From Nocardioides sp. YR527 (GTDB lineage Bacteria > Actinomycetota > Actinomycetes > Propionibacteriales > Nocardioidaceae), in contig NZ_FNFN01000003.1 of NCBI RefSeq assembly GCF_900101045.1, positions 248,001 through 312,000 of the forward strand: DNA of 64,000 bases, given 5' to 3'. Shown one piece after another: positions 26,985 through 36,732 of the stretch; position 1 is the stretch's first letter, and every line of letters starts with the position of its first letter. The notes under the pieces are model-generated. The model was not told the origin of the DNA and did not search any database. It saw only the letters and a program-made list of their open reading frames with translations. The translations under genes were made by a program, and so were the position numbers.

Positions 26985-27850
26985 TGAGCCTCCTCGCAAG
27001 CACTCGTGAGGAGCTGGCCAAGCTCCTCGACTCCGCCCGCCGTGAAGGTGCGAGCATCGGGTTCGTACCCACGATGGGCGCGCTCCACGAGGGGCACGCG
27101 TCGCTGATGCGCGTCGCCCGCGAGCGGGTCGGCGGAGGCCCTGTCGTGGTGTCGATCTTCGTCAACCCGCTGCAGTTCGGCGCGGGCGAGGACCTCGACC
27201 GCTACCCGCGCACGCTCGAGGCGGACCTGGAGGTCTGTGAGCGGGAGGGCGTCGACGTCGTCTTCGCGCCGTCGGTGGACGAGGTCTACCCCGGTGGGGA
27301 CCCGCAGGTCACGGTCGCTCCCGGACCGCTCGCCGACGTGCTCGAGGGCAAGACCCGACCGGGCCACTTCGGTGGTGTGCTCACCGTCGTCGCGAAGCTG
27401 TTCGGGCTGGTGAAGCCCGACGTCGCCGTCTTCGGCGAGAAGGACTACCAGCAGCTCGCCCTGATCCGCCGGATGTCGGCCGACCTGTGCCTCGGCGTCG
27501 ACGTCGTCGGCGCACCTACGCAGCGCGAGGCCGACGGCCTGGCCCTCTCCTCGCGCAACCGCTACCTCTCGCCGGAGCAGCGGGAGGAGGCAACGACCCT
27601 GTCGCGTGCGCTCTACGCCGCGCAGCGCGAGGCTGCCCACGGGGTCGAGGCCGCGCTCCAGGCGGCCCGCGCCGAGCTGCGCCGGGCCAAGGGGGCCGAC
27701 GTGGACTACCTCGTGGTCACCGACCCCGCGCTCGCGGAGCTGTCCACCCACCCGGAGCCGGCCACCGAAGCCCGGATCCTCATCGCCGCCCGGGTCGGCA
27801 CGACCCGACTCATCGACAACATGAGCCTCACGATCGGAGCATCCCGATGA
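26984..27850 (+). CDS. panC: Pantothenate synthetase
   Basis: 288 residues. It joins pantoate and beta-alanine with ATP. Nucleotidyltransferase motifs are clear: [15 protein letters not shown] (HIGH-like, about 27-41), [27 protein letters not shown] and [12 protein letters not shown] (KMSKS-like). Length is normal. Overlaps panD by four bases (ATGA). Confidence 0.97.
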   Translation: MSLLASTREELAKLLDSARREGASIGFVPTMGALHEGHASLMRVARERVGGGPVVVSIFVNPLQFGAGEDLDRYPRTLEADLEVCEREGVDVVFAPSVDEVYPGGDPQVTVAPGPLADVLEGKTRPGHFGGVLTVVAKLFGLVKPDVAVFGEKDYQQLALIRRMSADLCLGVDVVGAPTQREADGLALSSRNRYLSPEQREEATTLSRALYAAQREAAHGVEAALQAARAELRRAKGADVDYLVVTDPALAELSTHPEPATEARILIAARVGTTRLIDNMSLTIGASR

Positions 27851-28272
27851 CTCGTCTGCGCACCATGATGACCGGCAAGATCCACCGCGCCACGGTCACC
27901 CAGGCAGACCTCCACTACGTCGGCTCGGTCACCGTCGACGCCGACCTCCTCGACGCCGCGGACATCCTCCCCGGCGAGCTGGTCTCCATCGTCGACATCA
28001 CCAACGGTGCCCGCCTGGAGACCTACACGATCGCGGGCGAGCGCGGCAGCGGCGTACTCGGTATCAACGGCGCCGCCGCCCATCTGGTCCATCCGGGAGA
28101 CCTGGTCATCCTCATCGCGTACGCGCAGATGACCACCGAGGAGGCGAAGGCCTTCGAGCCGCACGTCGTCCACGTCGACGGGGCCAACCACATCGTCGCG
28201 CTCGGCTCCGACCGGAGCGAGCCGGTTCCAGGAACCGACCAGATGCGTGGACCGCTCGTTCTCACGCAGTAG
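27847..28272 (+). CDS. panD: Aspartate 1-decarboxylase proenzyme
   Basis: 141 residues. Pyruvoyl enzyme making beta-alanine for PanC. The self-cleavage Gly-Ser is in [10 protein letters not shown] (about residues 26-27), which creates the pyruvoyl group. [18 protein letters not shown] and [15 protein letters not shown] complete the double-psi barrel. The C-terminal tail (about 118-141) is the disordered extension usual in actinobacterial PanD. Confidence 0.97.
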   Translation: MTRLRTMMTGKIHRATVTQADLHYVGSVTVDADLLDAADILPGELVSIVDITNGARLETYTIAGERGSGVLGINGAAAHLVHPGDLVILIAYAQMTTEEAKAFEPHVVHVDGANHIVALGSDRSEPVPGTDQMRGPLVLTQ

Positions 28273-28281
28273 CGTGCGGCT

Positions 28282-29943
28282 ATGAACATGCAGCTGCTCT
28301 CCGCCCGCGATCCGGGCTGGACCGAGTGGGCGGACGTGATCGTGGTGGGCTCGGGGATCGCCGGACTGACCGCGGCACTGCGGCTGAAGGACCAGGTCGA
28401 GCGGGTCGCCGTCGTCACCAAGGACGAGCTCAAGGCAGGGTCGACGCAATGGGCCCAGGGCGGAATCGCTGCGGCTCTCGGCGAGGGTGACACCCCGGCT
28501 CAGCACGAGGTCGACACCCTCGTGGCCGGCGCCGGCGCGTGCGACCTGGAGGCCGTACGCGTCCTGGTCGGCGAGGGCGCCGAGGCGGTCCGTGAGCTGA
28601 TCGAGTGGGGCGCCGACTTCGACAAGGACCCGGACGGCAACCTGTCGCTCACCCGCGAGGGCGGCCACCGCCGCGACCGGATCGCGCATGCCGACGGCGA
28701 CGCGACCGGTGCCGAGATCCAGCGCGCGCTGATGGAGGCGGTCCGGCGGGCTCCCGAGATCCTGGTCTTCGAGCACGCCATGGTCGTCGACCTGCTGACC
28801 GCCACCGACGGCGGCGTGGCGGGCCTGACCATCCACGTGATGGGCGAGGGCGATGCCGACGGCGTCGGGATCGTGCGTACTCGGGCAGTGGTCCTCGCCT
28901 CGGGCGGCCTCGGCCAGGTCTTCTCCCAGACCACCAACCCCGCCGTCGCCACCGCCGACGGGATGGCGATCGCGCTGCGGGCCGGTGCGACGCTGCGCGA
29001 CCTGGAGTTCGTCCAGTTCCACCCCACGGTGATGTACCTCGGTGAGGACTCCCGCGGCCAGCAGCCGCTGATCTCCGAGGCCGTACGCGGCGAGGGCGCC
29101 TTCCTGGTGGACTGGGACGGGGCTCGGCTCATGGAGGGCGTGCACGAGCTCCGCGACCTGGCTCCGCGCGACATCGTCTCCAAGGCGATCATGAAGCGGA
29201 TGCTCGAGACCGGCCACCCCAACATGTGGCTCGACGCCCGCCACCTCGGTCGTGAGTTCTGGGAGAGGCGGTTCCCCAACATCCTCGCCTCCTGCAAGCA
29301 GCACGGCGTCGACCCCTCCGTCGACCTGATCCCAGTCGCCCCGGCGTGCCACTACGCCTCGGGCGGCGTACGCACCGACCTGTGGGGCCGTTCGGACGTG
29401 CCCGGGCTCTACGCCACCGGCGAGGTCGCCTGCAGCGGCGTCCACGGCGCCAACCGGCTCGCCTCCAACTCGCTGCTCGAAGGGCTGGTCTTCTCGCGGC
29501 GGATCGCCGAGGTCCTGCCCGGCGAGCTGCGCCAGTTGGAGGATCCGGCCCCCGGCCTCGGCGCCGGGCGCCCGCTCGTCCCGGGCGCGGCGCTCAAGCA
29601 GCTGCAGGAGACGATGACGACCAAGGTCGGAGTCCTCCGCAACGCGACCGGCCTCGCCGAGGCGATCGACGAGCTCGAGCAGCTCGGTGACACCCCGGCG
29701 ACCGAGATCGACCCAGCCGCCTGGGAGGCGACCAACCTGCTGACCGTCTCGCTCGCGCTGGCGAAGTCGGCGCTGCTGCGAGAGGAGACCCGCGGGTCCC
29801 ACTGGCGCGAAGACTTCGCCGAGCGTGACGACGCCGGGTTCGCCGGCCATTTCGACCTGAGACTCCGGGACGGCGAGACTGTCGCCAGCTTCACCCCGGC
29901 CCCGGCGACAGACCCGAAGACCACAACCATGGCAGGAGCCTGA
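28282..29943 (+). CDS. nadB: L-aspartate oxidase
   Basis: 553 residues. FAD enzyme that oxidises aspartate to iminoaspartate, the first step of de novo NAD synthesis. FAD loop DVIVVGSGIAGLTAAL (about 19-34), STQWAQGGIAAAL, then EFVQFHPTVMY and PVAPACHYASGGV as in the succinate dehydrogenase/NadB family, and GANRLASNSLLEGLVF. Starts nine bases after panD. No nadA is seen between nadB and nadC, so quinolinate synthase must be encoded elsewhere. Confidence 0.96.
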   Translation: MNMQLLSARDPGWTEWADVIVVGSGIAGLTAALRLKDQVERVAVVTKDELKAGSTQWAQGGIAAALGEGDTPAQHEVDTLVAGAGACDLEAVRVLVGEGAEAVRELIEWGADFDKDPDGNLSLTREGGHRRDRIAHADGDATGAEIQRALMEAVRRAPEILVFEHAMVVDLLTATDGGVAGLTIHVMGEGDADGVGIVRTRAVVLASGGLGQVFSQTTNPAVATADGMAIALRAGATLRDLEFVQFHPTVMYLGEDSRGQQPLISEAVRGEGAFLVDWDGARLMEGVHELRDLAPRDIVSKAIMKRMLETGHPNMWLDARHLGREFWERRFPNILASCKQHGVDPSVDLIPVAPACHYASGGVRTDLWGRSDVPGLYATGEVACSGVHGANRLASNSLLEGLVFSRRIAEVLPGELRQLEDPAPGLGAGRPLVPGAALKQLQETMTTKVGVLRNATGLAEAIDELEQLGDTPATEIDPAAWEATNLLTVSLALAKSALLREETRGSHWREDFAERDDAGFAGHFDLRLRDGETVASFTPAPATDPKTTTMAGA

Positions 29944-30872
29944 TGACCATCCGACGCGTGCCCTTCGACGAGATCCCGCAGTCGCTGCGCGACGAGCTGA
30001 CCAAGGCCGGCCTGGACGCCGGCGAGGTCTACGACGCCGTTGAGCTCGCTCTCGACGAGGACCTGCCCACGTCCGCACCCGGTGAGATGCCCAGCGAGGA
30101 CGTCACCTCGGTGGCGACCATCGCCCCCGACTCGACCGGGATCGGCGTCTTCGCCGCTCGGGAGGACGGCGTCGTGGCCGGCCTCGGCGTGGCCGAGCTC
30201 GTCTTCGCGTACGTCATGGGTGACTCGGTCACGGTGACCGACCGCGTCAAGGACGGCTCCAAGGTGAAGGCCGGGGACGTCATCATGCGGATCGCCGGGC
30301 CGACCCGCGGGCTGCTGACCGCGGAGCGTACGGCGCTCAACTACGCCTCCCACCTCTCCGGCGTCGCCACCGGTGTCGCGGCCTGGACTGAAGCCTTGGA
30401 GGGCACCGGCGCGCAGGTCCTCGACACCCGCAAGACCCTTCCGGGCTTCAGGTCCCTGGAGAAGTACGCCGTGCGCTGCGGCGGCGGTGCCAACCACCGG
30501 ATGTCGCTCTCCGACATGGCGCTGGTCAAGGACAACCACATCGTCGCCGCCGGTGGCGCGGTGCAGGCCTACGAGGCCGTGAAGTTCGCCTACCCGGACG
30601 TGCCGATCGAGGTCGAGGTGACCACGCTCGAGGAGCTCGAGGCGCTGCTCGCCGCCGGTTGCGGCCGGATCATGCTCGACAACATGTCGACCACGACGAT
30701 GAAGGAGGCCGTCGAGATCACCGCCGGACGTGCCGTGCTCGAGGCCTCCGGTGGGCTGACCCTCGACCGGGCTCGCGAGGTCGCCGAGACCGGTGTCGAC
30801 TATCTCTCCGTCGGTGCGCTGACCCACTCGGTGAAGGTCTTCGACATCGGCTTCGACCTGTCCGAGGGCTGA
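29943..30872 (+). CDS. nadC: Nicotinate-nucleotide diphosphorylase (carboxylating)
   Basis: 309 residues. Converts quinolinate and PRPP to nicotinate mononucleotide. Motifs: ERTALNYASHLSGVAT, DTRKTLPGFRSLEKYAV with GGGANHRMSLSD and LVKDNH, then EVEVTTLEE and MLDNMS of the beta-alpha barrel. The N-terminal 35 residues are longer than in many bacteria but in frame. It overlaps the nadB stop (TGATG). Confidence 0.96.
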   Translation: MTIRRVPFDEIPQSLRDELTKAGLDAGEVYDAVELALDEDLPTSAPGEMPSEDVTSVATIAPDSTGIGVFAAREDGVVAGLGVAELVFAYVMGDSVTVTDRVKDGSKVKAGDVIMRIAGPTRGLLTAERTALNYASHLSGVATGVAAWTEALEGTGAQVLDTRKTLPGFRSLEKYAVRCGGGANHRMSLSDMALVKDNHIVAAGGAVQAYEAVKFAYPDVPIEVEVTTLEELEALLAAGCGRIMLDNMSTTTMKEAVEITAGRAVLEASGGLTLDRAREVAETGVDYLSVGALTHSVKVFDIGFDLSEG

Positions 30873-30883
30873 GGCCACCCGCC

Positions 30884-31666
30884 ATGTCCCTGCTCGCCGT
30901 CAACATCGGTAACAGCCACACGGGTCTCGGGCTGATCGCCGATGGCGTGGTGTCCGCGGAATGGAAGGTCTCCACGCTCGAGCACCGCACCGCCGACGAA
31001 TGGTGGGCACTGCTGCGGGGGACCATGGGTGATTCGTTGGTGGCGGGCGTCTCCGGTGTCGTGGTGTGTGCGACGGTGCCCTCGGTCCTGCACGAGTGGC
31101 GCGAGATGATCGCCCGCCATCTCGACTCGGTCGAGAGCGTCGTGGTCGAGCCGGGCGTACGCTCCGGCATCCCGATCCTCATGGACAACCCGCGCGAGGT
31201 CGGCACCGACCGGATCGCCAACGCCGTCGCGGCCGTGGCGCTCCACGGTGGTCCGGTGATCGTGGTCGACTTCCGTGGCACGGCGACGACCTTCGACGTG
31301 GTCAACGCCGCCGGACAGTACGTCGGTGGCGCGATCCTGCCCGGGATCGAGCTGTCGCTGGAGGCACTGGGGCGGCGTGGTGCGCAGCTGCGCAAGGTCG
31401 AGCTCGCTCGGCCGCGGTCGGTGATCGCCAAGAACACGGTCGAAGCGCTGCAGTCCGGAATGGTCTACGGAGTCGCCGCGCAGGTCGAGGGTCTGGTCGC
31501 TCGGATCATCGCCGAGCTGGGTGTCTCCGCCGACGAAGTGACGGTGATTGCGACCGGCTATCTGGCGGAGTTCGTTCTCGACGAGAGTAAATGTTTCTCG
31601 TTGCATTCTCCGTGGCTGACGATGCAAGGACTGGAACTCATATTCCAGCGAAATGCCATTCGTTAG
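30884..31666 (+). CDS. coaX: Type III pantothenate kinase-like protein (altered active-site motifs)
   Basis: 260 residues, ASKHA fold. Family features: VPSVLHEW, EPGVRSGIPILMDNPREVGTDRIANAV, GGAILPGIELS and ARPRSVIAKNTVE. Two key motifs deviate. The N-terminal phosphate loop reads VNIGNSHT where active enzymes have D-x-GNT, and the second reads VVDFRGTATTFD, with an Arg inserted before the usual GTATTFD. The last 30 codons are unusually AT-rich for this genome. Enzyme activity is therefore doubtful. It ends the panC-nadC operon. Confidence 0.88.
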   Translation: MSLLAVNIGNSHTGLGLIADGVVSAEWKVSTLEHRTADEWWALLRGTMGDSLVAGVSGVVVCATVPSVLHEWREMIARHLDSVESVVVEPGVRSGIPILMDNPREVGTDRIANAVAAVALHGGPVIVVDFRGTATTFDVVNAAGQYVGGAILPGIELSLEALGRRGAQLRKVELARPRSVIAKNTVEALQSGMVYGVAAQVEGLVARIIAELGVSADEVTVIATGYLAEFVLDESKCFSLHSPWLTMQGLELIFQRNAIR

Positions 31667-31786
31667 TCATTTCAGTATGGCGACCTGTTGATTCATCCGG
31701 ATCGTATGTAATGCTATGGGCATCTCGCTTTACGGCGATGGCGATATTCGACCCGTTTCCGGGTGAAGAGCAGTGAAGGTAGGAAC

Positions 31787-32110
31787 ATGGCTAAGAAGGT
31801 TCAGATCATCCTCGAGGATGACATCGATGGCTCGGAAGCTGCGGAGACGGTGTCTTTTGCCCTGGACGGCACGTCCTACGAGATTGATCTCAGCGATGCC
31901 AATGCGGCAAAGCTTCGTGATTCTCTCGCGCTCTTCGTCGGTCACGCCCAGAAGGTGAGCGGCCGTCGCGGCGGTGCCAAGAAGGCGCCCGCCGCCGGTG
32001 GCTCTACCCCGAAGGTGATGCGCGAGTGGGGGAAGGCCAACGGTTACACCGTTCCCGACCGCGGTCGCATTCCGGCCGAGGTCCGTGCGGCTTTCGAAGC
32101 GGCTCACTGA
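31787..32110 (+). CDS. lsr2: Lsr2, H-NS-like nucleoid-associated protein
   Basis: 107 residues. The N-terminal dimerisation domain is MAKKVQIILEDDIDGS with the beta-strand ETVSFALDGTSYEIDLS. A Gly/Lys/Ala linker follows. The C-terminal DNA-binding domain has REWGKANGYTVPDRGRIPAEV, with the RGR minor-groove contact. Binds and silences AT-rich DNA. The Shine-Dalgarno is AAGGTAGG. The 120 bases upstream are AT-rich for this genome, with a possible TTGATT -35 at 31688; Lsr2 autoregulation through this stretch is plausible. Confidence 0.96.
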   Translation: MAKKVQIILEDDIDGSEAAETVSFALDGTSYEIDLSDANAAKLRDSLALFVGHAQKVSGRRGGAKKAPAAGGSTPKVMREWGKANGYTVPDRGRIPAEVRAAFEAAH

Positions 32111-32137
32111 CAAACTGGTCTGACCGCACCGAACGTC

Positions 32138-32175
32138 CGGCTGCCGCGCCCTCCGGGGCGCGGCAGCCGCCTTTT
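32138..32175 (+). terminator. Rho-independent terminator after lsr2
   Basis: A 13-bp perfect GC stem (32138-32150 with 32157-32169), six-base loop, then CCTTTT. Placed 28 bases after the lsr2 stop. Confidence 0.9.
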
Positions 32176-32223
32176 GTGTGAGGTCGGCTCTGCAGAGGCG
32201 TCTGTCCGGCCTACGGAACGCGT

Positions 32224-32237
32224 GTTCGCTCTCAGCG
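32224..32237 (+). promoter_or_regulatory. ClgR-type box upstream of clpC
   Basis: GTTCGC, five bases, GCG: an exact match to the ClgR operator described for clp promoters of Streptomyces and relatives. It lies about 100 bases upstream of the clpC start. A TANNNT -10 (TAGGCT, 32268-32273) lies 30 bases downstream, so an activator at this site would sit in the right place. Confidence 0.6.
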
Positions 32238-32327
32238 CACGGATCGCGTTGTGTTGTCGGGAACGCGTAGGCTGTCTGCGGGGTTGAATCTTGGTGACGC
32301 CCCAGAATTCTTAGGAGAGATGCGTAC

Positions 32328-34913
32328 ATGTTCGAGCGGTTCACTGACCGAGCCCGCCGGGTGGTCGTGCTGGCCCAGGAAGAGGCCCGCATGCTCTCCC
32401 ACAACTACATCGGGACCGAGCACATCCTGCTCGGCCTGATCCACGAGGGCGAAGGCGTCGCTGCCAAGGCCCTCGAGTCCCTCGACATCTCGCTCGAGGC
32501 GGTGCGCAACCAGGTCGAGGAGATCATCGGCCAGGGCCAGCAGGCACCGTCCGGGCACATCCCGTTCACGCCGCGTGCCAAGAAGGTGCTCGAGCTGTCC
32601 CTGCGCGAGGCGCTGCAGCTCGGTCACTCCTACATCGGCACCGAGCACATCCTGCTCGGCCTCATCCGCGAGGGTGAGGGCGTCGCCGCCCAGGTGCTGC
32701 AGAAGCTCGGCGCCGACCTCAACCGGGTCCGCCAGCAGGTCATCCAGCTGCTCTCGGGATTCCAGGGCAAGGAGGGTCAGGCCGGCACCTCCGGCGCCAC
32801 CGCGTCGACCGGCACCACCTCGACCGAGGCGCCGTCCTCCAGCCTCGTGCTCGACCAGTTCGGCCGCAACCTGACCCAGGACGCCCGCGAGGGCAAGCTC
32901 GACCCGATCATCGGTCGCGAAGGCCAGATCGAGCGCGTGATGCAGGTGCTGTCGAGGCGTACGAAGAACAACCCGGTCCTGATCGGCGAGCCCGGCGTCG
33001 GCAAGACGTCGATCGTCGAGGGGCTGGCCCAGGACATCGTCAAGGGCAACGTCCCCGAGACGCTCAAGGACAAGCAGATCTACACGCTCGACCTGGGCGC
33101 GCTGGTGGCGGGTTCGCGTTACCGCGGTGACTTCGAGGAGCGCCTGAAGAAGGTGCTCAAGGAGATCAAGACCCGCGGCGACATCGTGCTGTTCATCGAC
33201 GAGATCCACACGCTCGTCGGTGCCGGTGCGGCCGAGGGCGCGATCGACGCGGCGAGCATCCTGAAGCCGATGCTGGCTCGCGGTGAGCTGCAGACCATCG
33301 GTGCGACGACGCTGGACGAATACCGGAAGTACCTCGAGAAGGACGCCGCTCTCGAGCGTCGTTTCCAGCCGATCCAGGTTCCGGAGCCGACGATCGCGGT
33401 CGCGATCGAGATGCTCAAGGGCATCCGCGACCGTTACGAGGCCCACCACCGGGTCACGATCACCGACGAGGCCCTGGTCGCTGCGGTCACCATGGCCGAC
33501 CGCTACATCTCCGACCGGTTCCTGCCGGACAAGGCGATCGACCTGATCGACGAGGCCGGCTCGCGCCTGCGCATCCGCCGGATGACGGCCCCCGCCGACC
33601 TGCGGGAGTACGACGACAAGATCGCCGACGTGCGCCAGCGCAAGGAGGCCGCGATCGACGGCCAGGACTTCGAGGCGGCGGCCCGTCTGCGCGATGAGGA
33701 GAAGCAGCTCATCGCCAAGAAGGCCGAGCGTGAGAAGGCTTGGCGTGCCGGCGACATGGACGAGGTCGCCGAGGTGGATGAGGAGCTCATCGCCGAGGTC
33801 CTCGCCGTCGCGACCGGGATCCCGATCGTGCAGGTCAACGAGGAGGAGTCCGCGCGACTGCTGCGTATGGAGGACGAGCTCCACAAGCGCGTCATCGGCC
33901 AGGACGAGGCGGTCAAGGCCCTGTCCCGTGCCATCCGACGCACCCGTGCCGGCCTGAAGGACCCGAAGCGCCCCGGCGGTTCGTTCATCTTCGCCGGTCC
34001 CTCCGGTGTCGGTAAGACCTGGCTGTCCAAGACGCTCGCCGAGTTCCTCTTCGGCGACGAGGACGCGCTGATCCAGCTCGACATGTCGGAGTTCGGCGAG
34101 AAGCACACCGTCTCGCGGCTCTTCGGTTCGCCTCCGGGCTACGTCGGCTACGAGGAGGGTGGCCAGCTCACCGAGAAGGTGCGCCGCAAGCCGTTCTCCG
34201 TGGTCCTCTTCGACGAGGTCGAGAAGGCCCACCCGGACATCTTCAACTCGCTGCTGCAGATCCTGGAGGAAGGTCGCCTGACCGACTCCCAGGGCCGCGT
34301 GGTCGACTTCAAGAACACCGTCATCATCATGACCACCAACCTCGGCACGAGGGACATCGCGAAGTCGGTCAACCTGGGCTTCTCCCAGGCCAGCGACGCC
34401 GCGGGCTCCTACGACCGGATGAAGGCCAAGGTCTCCGACGAGCTCAAGCAGCACTTCCGGCCTGAGTTCCTCAACCGTGTCGACGAGGTCATCGTGTTCC
34501 CGCCGCTGTCGCAGGAGCAGATCATCGCGATGGTCGACAACATGATCGCGGCCGTCGAGATCCGTCTCAAGGACCGCGACATGGGCATCGAGCTCACCAC
34601 GGCGGCGAAGAAGGTGCTCGCCGAGCGCGGCTTCGACCCGGTCCTGGGTGCTCGACCGCTGCGCCGCACGGTCCAGCGCGAGCTCGAGGACGTGCTCGCC
34701 GAGAAGATGCTCTACGGCGACATCGGCCCCGGTGAGATCGTGCTGGTCGACGTCGACGGCGAGGGTCCTGCCGCGCAGTTCACCTTCACGGGCCAGAAGC
34801 GCTCCGTCGTCCCGGACGTACCTCCGCTGGAGGGTGCGACCGTCTCCGATATCGAGCTCCCCGACCAGGACGAGCCGACCAACATCGAGAAGCCCATGCC
34901 GGATTCCGAGTAG
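32328..34913 (+). CDS. clpC: ClpC ATP-dependent chaperone (Clp protease ATPase subunit)
   Basis: 861 residues, AAA+ unfoldase that feeds substrates to ClpP. The N-domain has the two typical repeats ([20 protein letters not shown] and [20 protein letters not shown]). AAA-1: [29 protein letters not shown]. The middle domain with UVR motif is [19 protein letters not shown]-2: [29 protein letters not shown]. The ClpP-docking LGF loop is VNLGFSQ. Start ATG 32328 has AGGAGA at the right spacing. Essential in mycobacteria and normally controlled by ClgR. Confidence 0.98.
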   Translation: MFERFTDRARRVVVLAQEEARMLSHNYIGTEHILLGLIHEGEGVAAKALESLDISLEAVRNQVEEIIGQGQQAPSGHIPFTPRAKKVLELSLREALQLGHSYIGTEHILLGLIREGEGVAAQVLQKLGADLNRVRQQVIQLLSGFQGKEGQAGTSGATASTGTTSTEAPSSSLVLDQFGRNLTQDAREGKLDPIIGREGQIERVMQVLSRRTKNNPVLIGEPGVGKTSIVEGLAQDIVKGNVPETLKDKQIYTLDLGALVAGSRYRGDFEERLKKVLKEIKTRGDIVLFIDEIHTLVGAGAAEGAIDAASILKPMLARGELQTIGATTLDEYRKYLEKDAALERRFQPIQVPEPTIAVAIEMLKGIRDRYEAHHRVTITDEALVAAVTMADRYISDRFLPDKAIDLIDEAGSRLRIRRMTAPADLREYDDKIADVRQRKEAAIDGQDFEAAARLRDEEKQLIAKKAEREKAWRAGDMDEVAEVDEELIAEVLAVATGIPIVQVNEEESARLLRMEDELHKRVIGQDEAVKALSRAIRRTRAGLKDPKRPGGSFIFAGPSGVGKTWLSKTLAEFLFGDEDALIQLDMSEFGEKHTVSRLFGSPPGYVGYEEGGQLTEKVRRKPFSVVLFDEVEKAHPDIFNSLLQILEEGRLTDSQGRVVDFKNTVIIMTTNLGTRDIAKSVNLGFSQASDAAGSYDRMKAKVSDELKQHFRPEFLNRVDEVIVFPPLSQEQIIAMVDNMIAAVEIRLKDRDMGIELTTAAKKVLAERGFDPVLGARPLRRTVQRELEDVLAEKMLYGDIGPGEIVLVDVDGEGPAAQFTFTGQKRSVVPDVPPLEGATVSDIELPDQDEPTNIEKPMPDSE

Positions 34914-34932
34914 TCCGACAAAAGCAACAAAG

Positions 34933-34970
34933 CAGCGCCCCGGCCGTAGTGGCCGGGGCGCTGCCTTTTC
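34933..34970 (+). terminator. Rho-independent terminator after clpC
   Basis: A 14-bp perfect stem (34933-34946 with 34952-34965), loop GTAGT, followed by CTTTT. Twenty bases after the clpC stop. Confidence 0.9.
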
Positions 34971-35005
34971 CGAGTAGGCAGAATTGGCGGCCGAGTCGTT
35001 AGTTG

Positions 35006-35035
35006 TGGCGGACGAAAGTAGAGTTTCGTCCGCCA
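35006..35035. terminator. Second inverted repeat between clpC and mutY
   Basis: A 12-bp perfect stem (35006-35017 with 35024-35035), six-base loop, then TTTCT on the plus strand. It lies between the clpC terminator and the convergent mutY stop at 35058. It may back up clpC termination or stop mutY transcription. The stem's inner AAA/TTT makes it less GC-rich than the clpC terminator. Confidence 0.6.
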
Positions 35036-35057
35036 TTTCTGCGGTTTCGGCGGCTGG

Positions 35058-35924
35058 TTAGGGGAGGGCGAAGAAGTCCGGTTCCACCTCGGTGGCCAGA
35101 TTGTCTTTCAGGAGGCCTTCCAGGGCACGTTGTCGCTGGGTTTCGTCGGACCAGACGACGTCGAGACGGCTGCGGTGGACGGGGGAGTCGGCGTCGCGGA
35201 GAACGGCCATCAGGCGGCCGCGGCACTGGCGGTCGGTGCCGGCCCAGGTCTGGACCTTACGAGGAGGGCCGTCGTATGCCGGGTGGCCGGCGGCGCGCCA
35301 GGCGCACTGGTCCGCGACCGGGCATCGGGCGCAGGACGGGTTGGCCGCGGTGCAGACGAGGGCGCCGAGCTCCATGACCGCGACCGACCAGGTGGCGGCG
35401 GTCGGCTCGTCCGGCGGGAGTACGCCGGCGGCGAGCTCGCGCTCGGCCTTGTTCACCGACTGTGCGGGGAACTCGACGCCGCTCAGCGTCCGGGCGAAGA
35501 CGCGGCGTACGTTCGTGTCGAGGACCACGTGCCGCTTGCCGTAGGCGAAGGTCGCGATCGCGGCCGCGGTGTAGTCGCCGACACCGGGGAGCGCGATGAG
35601 CTCGTCGTAGGAGTCCGGCACCTCGCCGTCGTGATCCCCGACGATCGCGGTGGCGGCCGCGTGCAGCCGCAGGGCCCGGCGGGGGTAGCCGAGGCGGCCC
35701 CAGGCGCGTACGGCCTCTCCGGTCGGCTCGGCGGCCAGGTCGGCCGGCGTCGGCCAGCGTTCCATCCAGGCCTCGTGGACCGGGAGTACGCGGGAGACCG
35801 GGGTCTGCTGGAGCATGAACTCGCTGACCATCACCGACCACGGAGTCGCGGTCGCGGAGCGCCATGGGAGGTCGCGGGCGTTGGCGTCGTACCAGTCCAG
35901 GACGGCGTCGTGGAGAACTGTCAC
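35058..35924 (-). CDS. mutY: A/G-specific adenine glycosylase
   Basis: 288 residues. Removes adenine mispaired with 8-oxoguanine. Seen: RDLPWR with SEFMLQQTPVSRV, HhH motif LPGVGDYTAAAIATFAYG, catalytic Asp in VVLDTNVRRV, and the [4Fe-4S] cysteines C-x6-C-x2-C-x5-C in VCTAANPSCARCPVADQC. The C-terminal NUDIX-like MutT domain is reduced, as in other actinobacteria. GTG 35924 is chosen because the conserved region (HDAVLDWYD) follows at once. Divergent from the gene at 36005. Confidence 0.93.
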   Translation of the reverse strand: MTVLHDAVLDWYDANARDLPWRSATATPWSVMVSEFMLQQTPVSRVLPVHEAWMERWPTPADLAAEPTGEAVRAWGRLGYPRRALRLHAAATAIVGDHDGEVPDSYDELIALPGVGDYTAAAIATFAYGKRHVVLDTNVRRVFARTLSGVEFPAQSVNKAERELAAGVLPPDEPTAATWSVAVMELGALVCTAANPSCARCPVADQCAWRAAGHPAYDGPPRKVQTWAGTDRQCRGRLMAVLRDADSPVHRSRLDVVWSDETQRQRALEGLLKDNLATEVEPDFFALP

Positions 35925-36004
35925 ACCCAGATTGTGCCGTGCGACAGGTATTGCCACGGAGTGGCACCCCGAAACCTGCACACCGAATCATTACGGTGTC
36001 GCCT

Positions 36005-36730
36005 ATGGCCCGTGCGAGAAGGACTGGAGGACGGCTACCGGCCTCGGTCTACTGGCGCCGGCGGCTTGCGGTGTTCAGTATCGTCCTGCTCCTGATCGTC
36101 GGGATCTCGCGGTTCTTCATCAACGGTTCCGACGAGCCGGACGACACCGCAACGCCCGTGGCCGACGAACCGACGGCGACCGTGACGGTCACGCCGACAC
36201 CCAGTGCGAAGCCGTCGAAGGAAGCAGGCAACGCGGGCGGCAACAAGCCCGACAAGCCCAAGAAGCCGCAGAGCAGCGCGCCGCCGGAGCCGACCGGCGA
36301 GTGCTCGCCCTCCGACATCGTCGTCGAGCCGGCCGTCACCGACGCCTACTCCTACGACAACGTCACCATCCCGCTGCAGCTGCGCACCGTGAAGTCGTCT
36401 GCGTGCACCTGGAAGCTGTCCGCGGACGCGCTCCAGGTGCGGATCTCGCAGAAGGGCGGCGACCTGGTCTGGTCGACGGTCGACTGCCCCAAGGCCGTGC
36501 CGACCAGGGAGATCGTCGCACGCCGCGACGTCGTCACCACGCTGCCCCTGACCTGGAGCGGCCGACGTGTCGTCGCGGGCGAGTGCACCGGTCACGGCCC
36601 GTGGGTGAAGCCGAACTTCTTCGTGATCGTCGCCGCCGCCCTCGGTGGCGAACCGTCATCGGCCACCTTCGGCCTCTACAAGCCGGGCACCGCCCTGTCG
36701 CGTACGGAACCCGACTCCCCGGCCAACTAG
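36005..36730 (+). CDS. Membrane-anchored or secreted protein of unknown function
   Basis: 241 residues. A basic N-terminus and one hydrophobic helix (about 20-41, LAVFSIVLLLIVGISRFFI) form a signal anchor. A Thr/Pro/Lys-rich, low-complexity linker (about 45-95) is followed by a compact domain (about 97-230) with three cysteines (CSPSD, SACTW, VDCPK) and a fourth in GECTG, probably two disulfides. Orthologues commonly sit beside disA/mutY in Nocardioides-type genomes (family memory, not checked). Function unknown. The stop is followed two bases later by the 21-bp repeat array. Confidence 0.8.
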   Translation: MARARRTGGRLPASVYWRRRLAVFSIVLLLIVGISRFFINGSDEPDDTATPVADEPTATVTVTPTPSAKPSKEAGNAGGNKPDKPKKPQSSAPPEPTGECSPSDIVVEPAVTDAYSYDNVTIPLQLRTVKSSACTWKLSADALQVRISQKGGDLVWSTVDCPKAVPTREIVARRDVVTTLPLTWSGRRVVAGECTGHGPWVKPNFFVIVAAALGGEPSSATFGLYKPGTALSRTEPDSPAN

Positions 36731-36732
36731 CC

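Noticed and set aside
32232..35036. Very long minus-strand open frame opposite clpC
   Set aside because: High GC content opens long shadow frames; the plus strand encodes a complete ClpC with all motifs, and the minus-strand translation is low-complexity.
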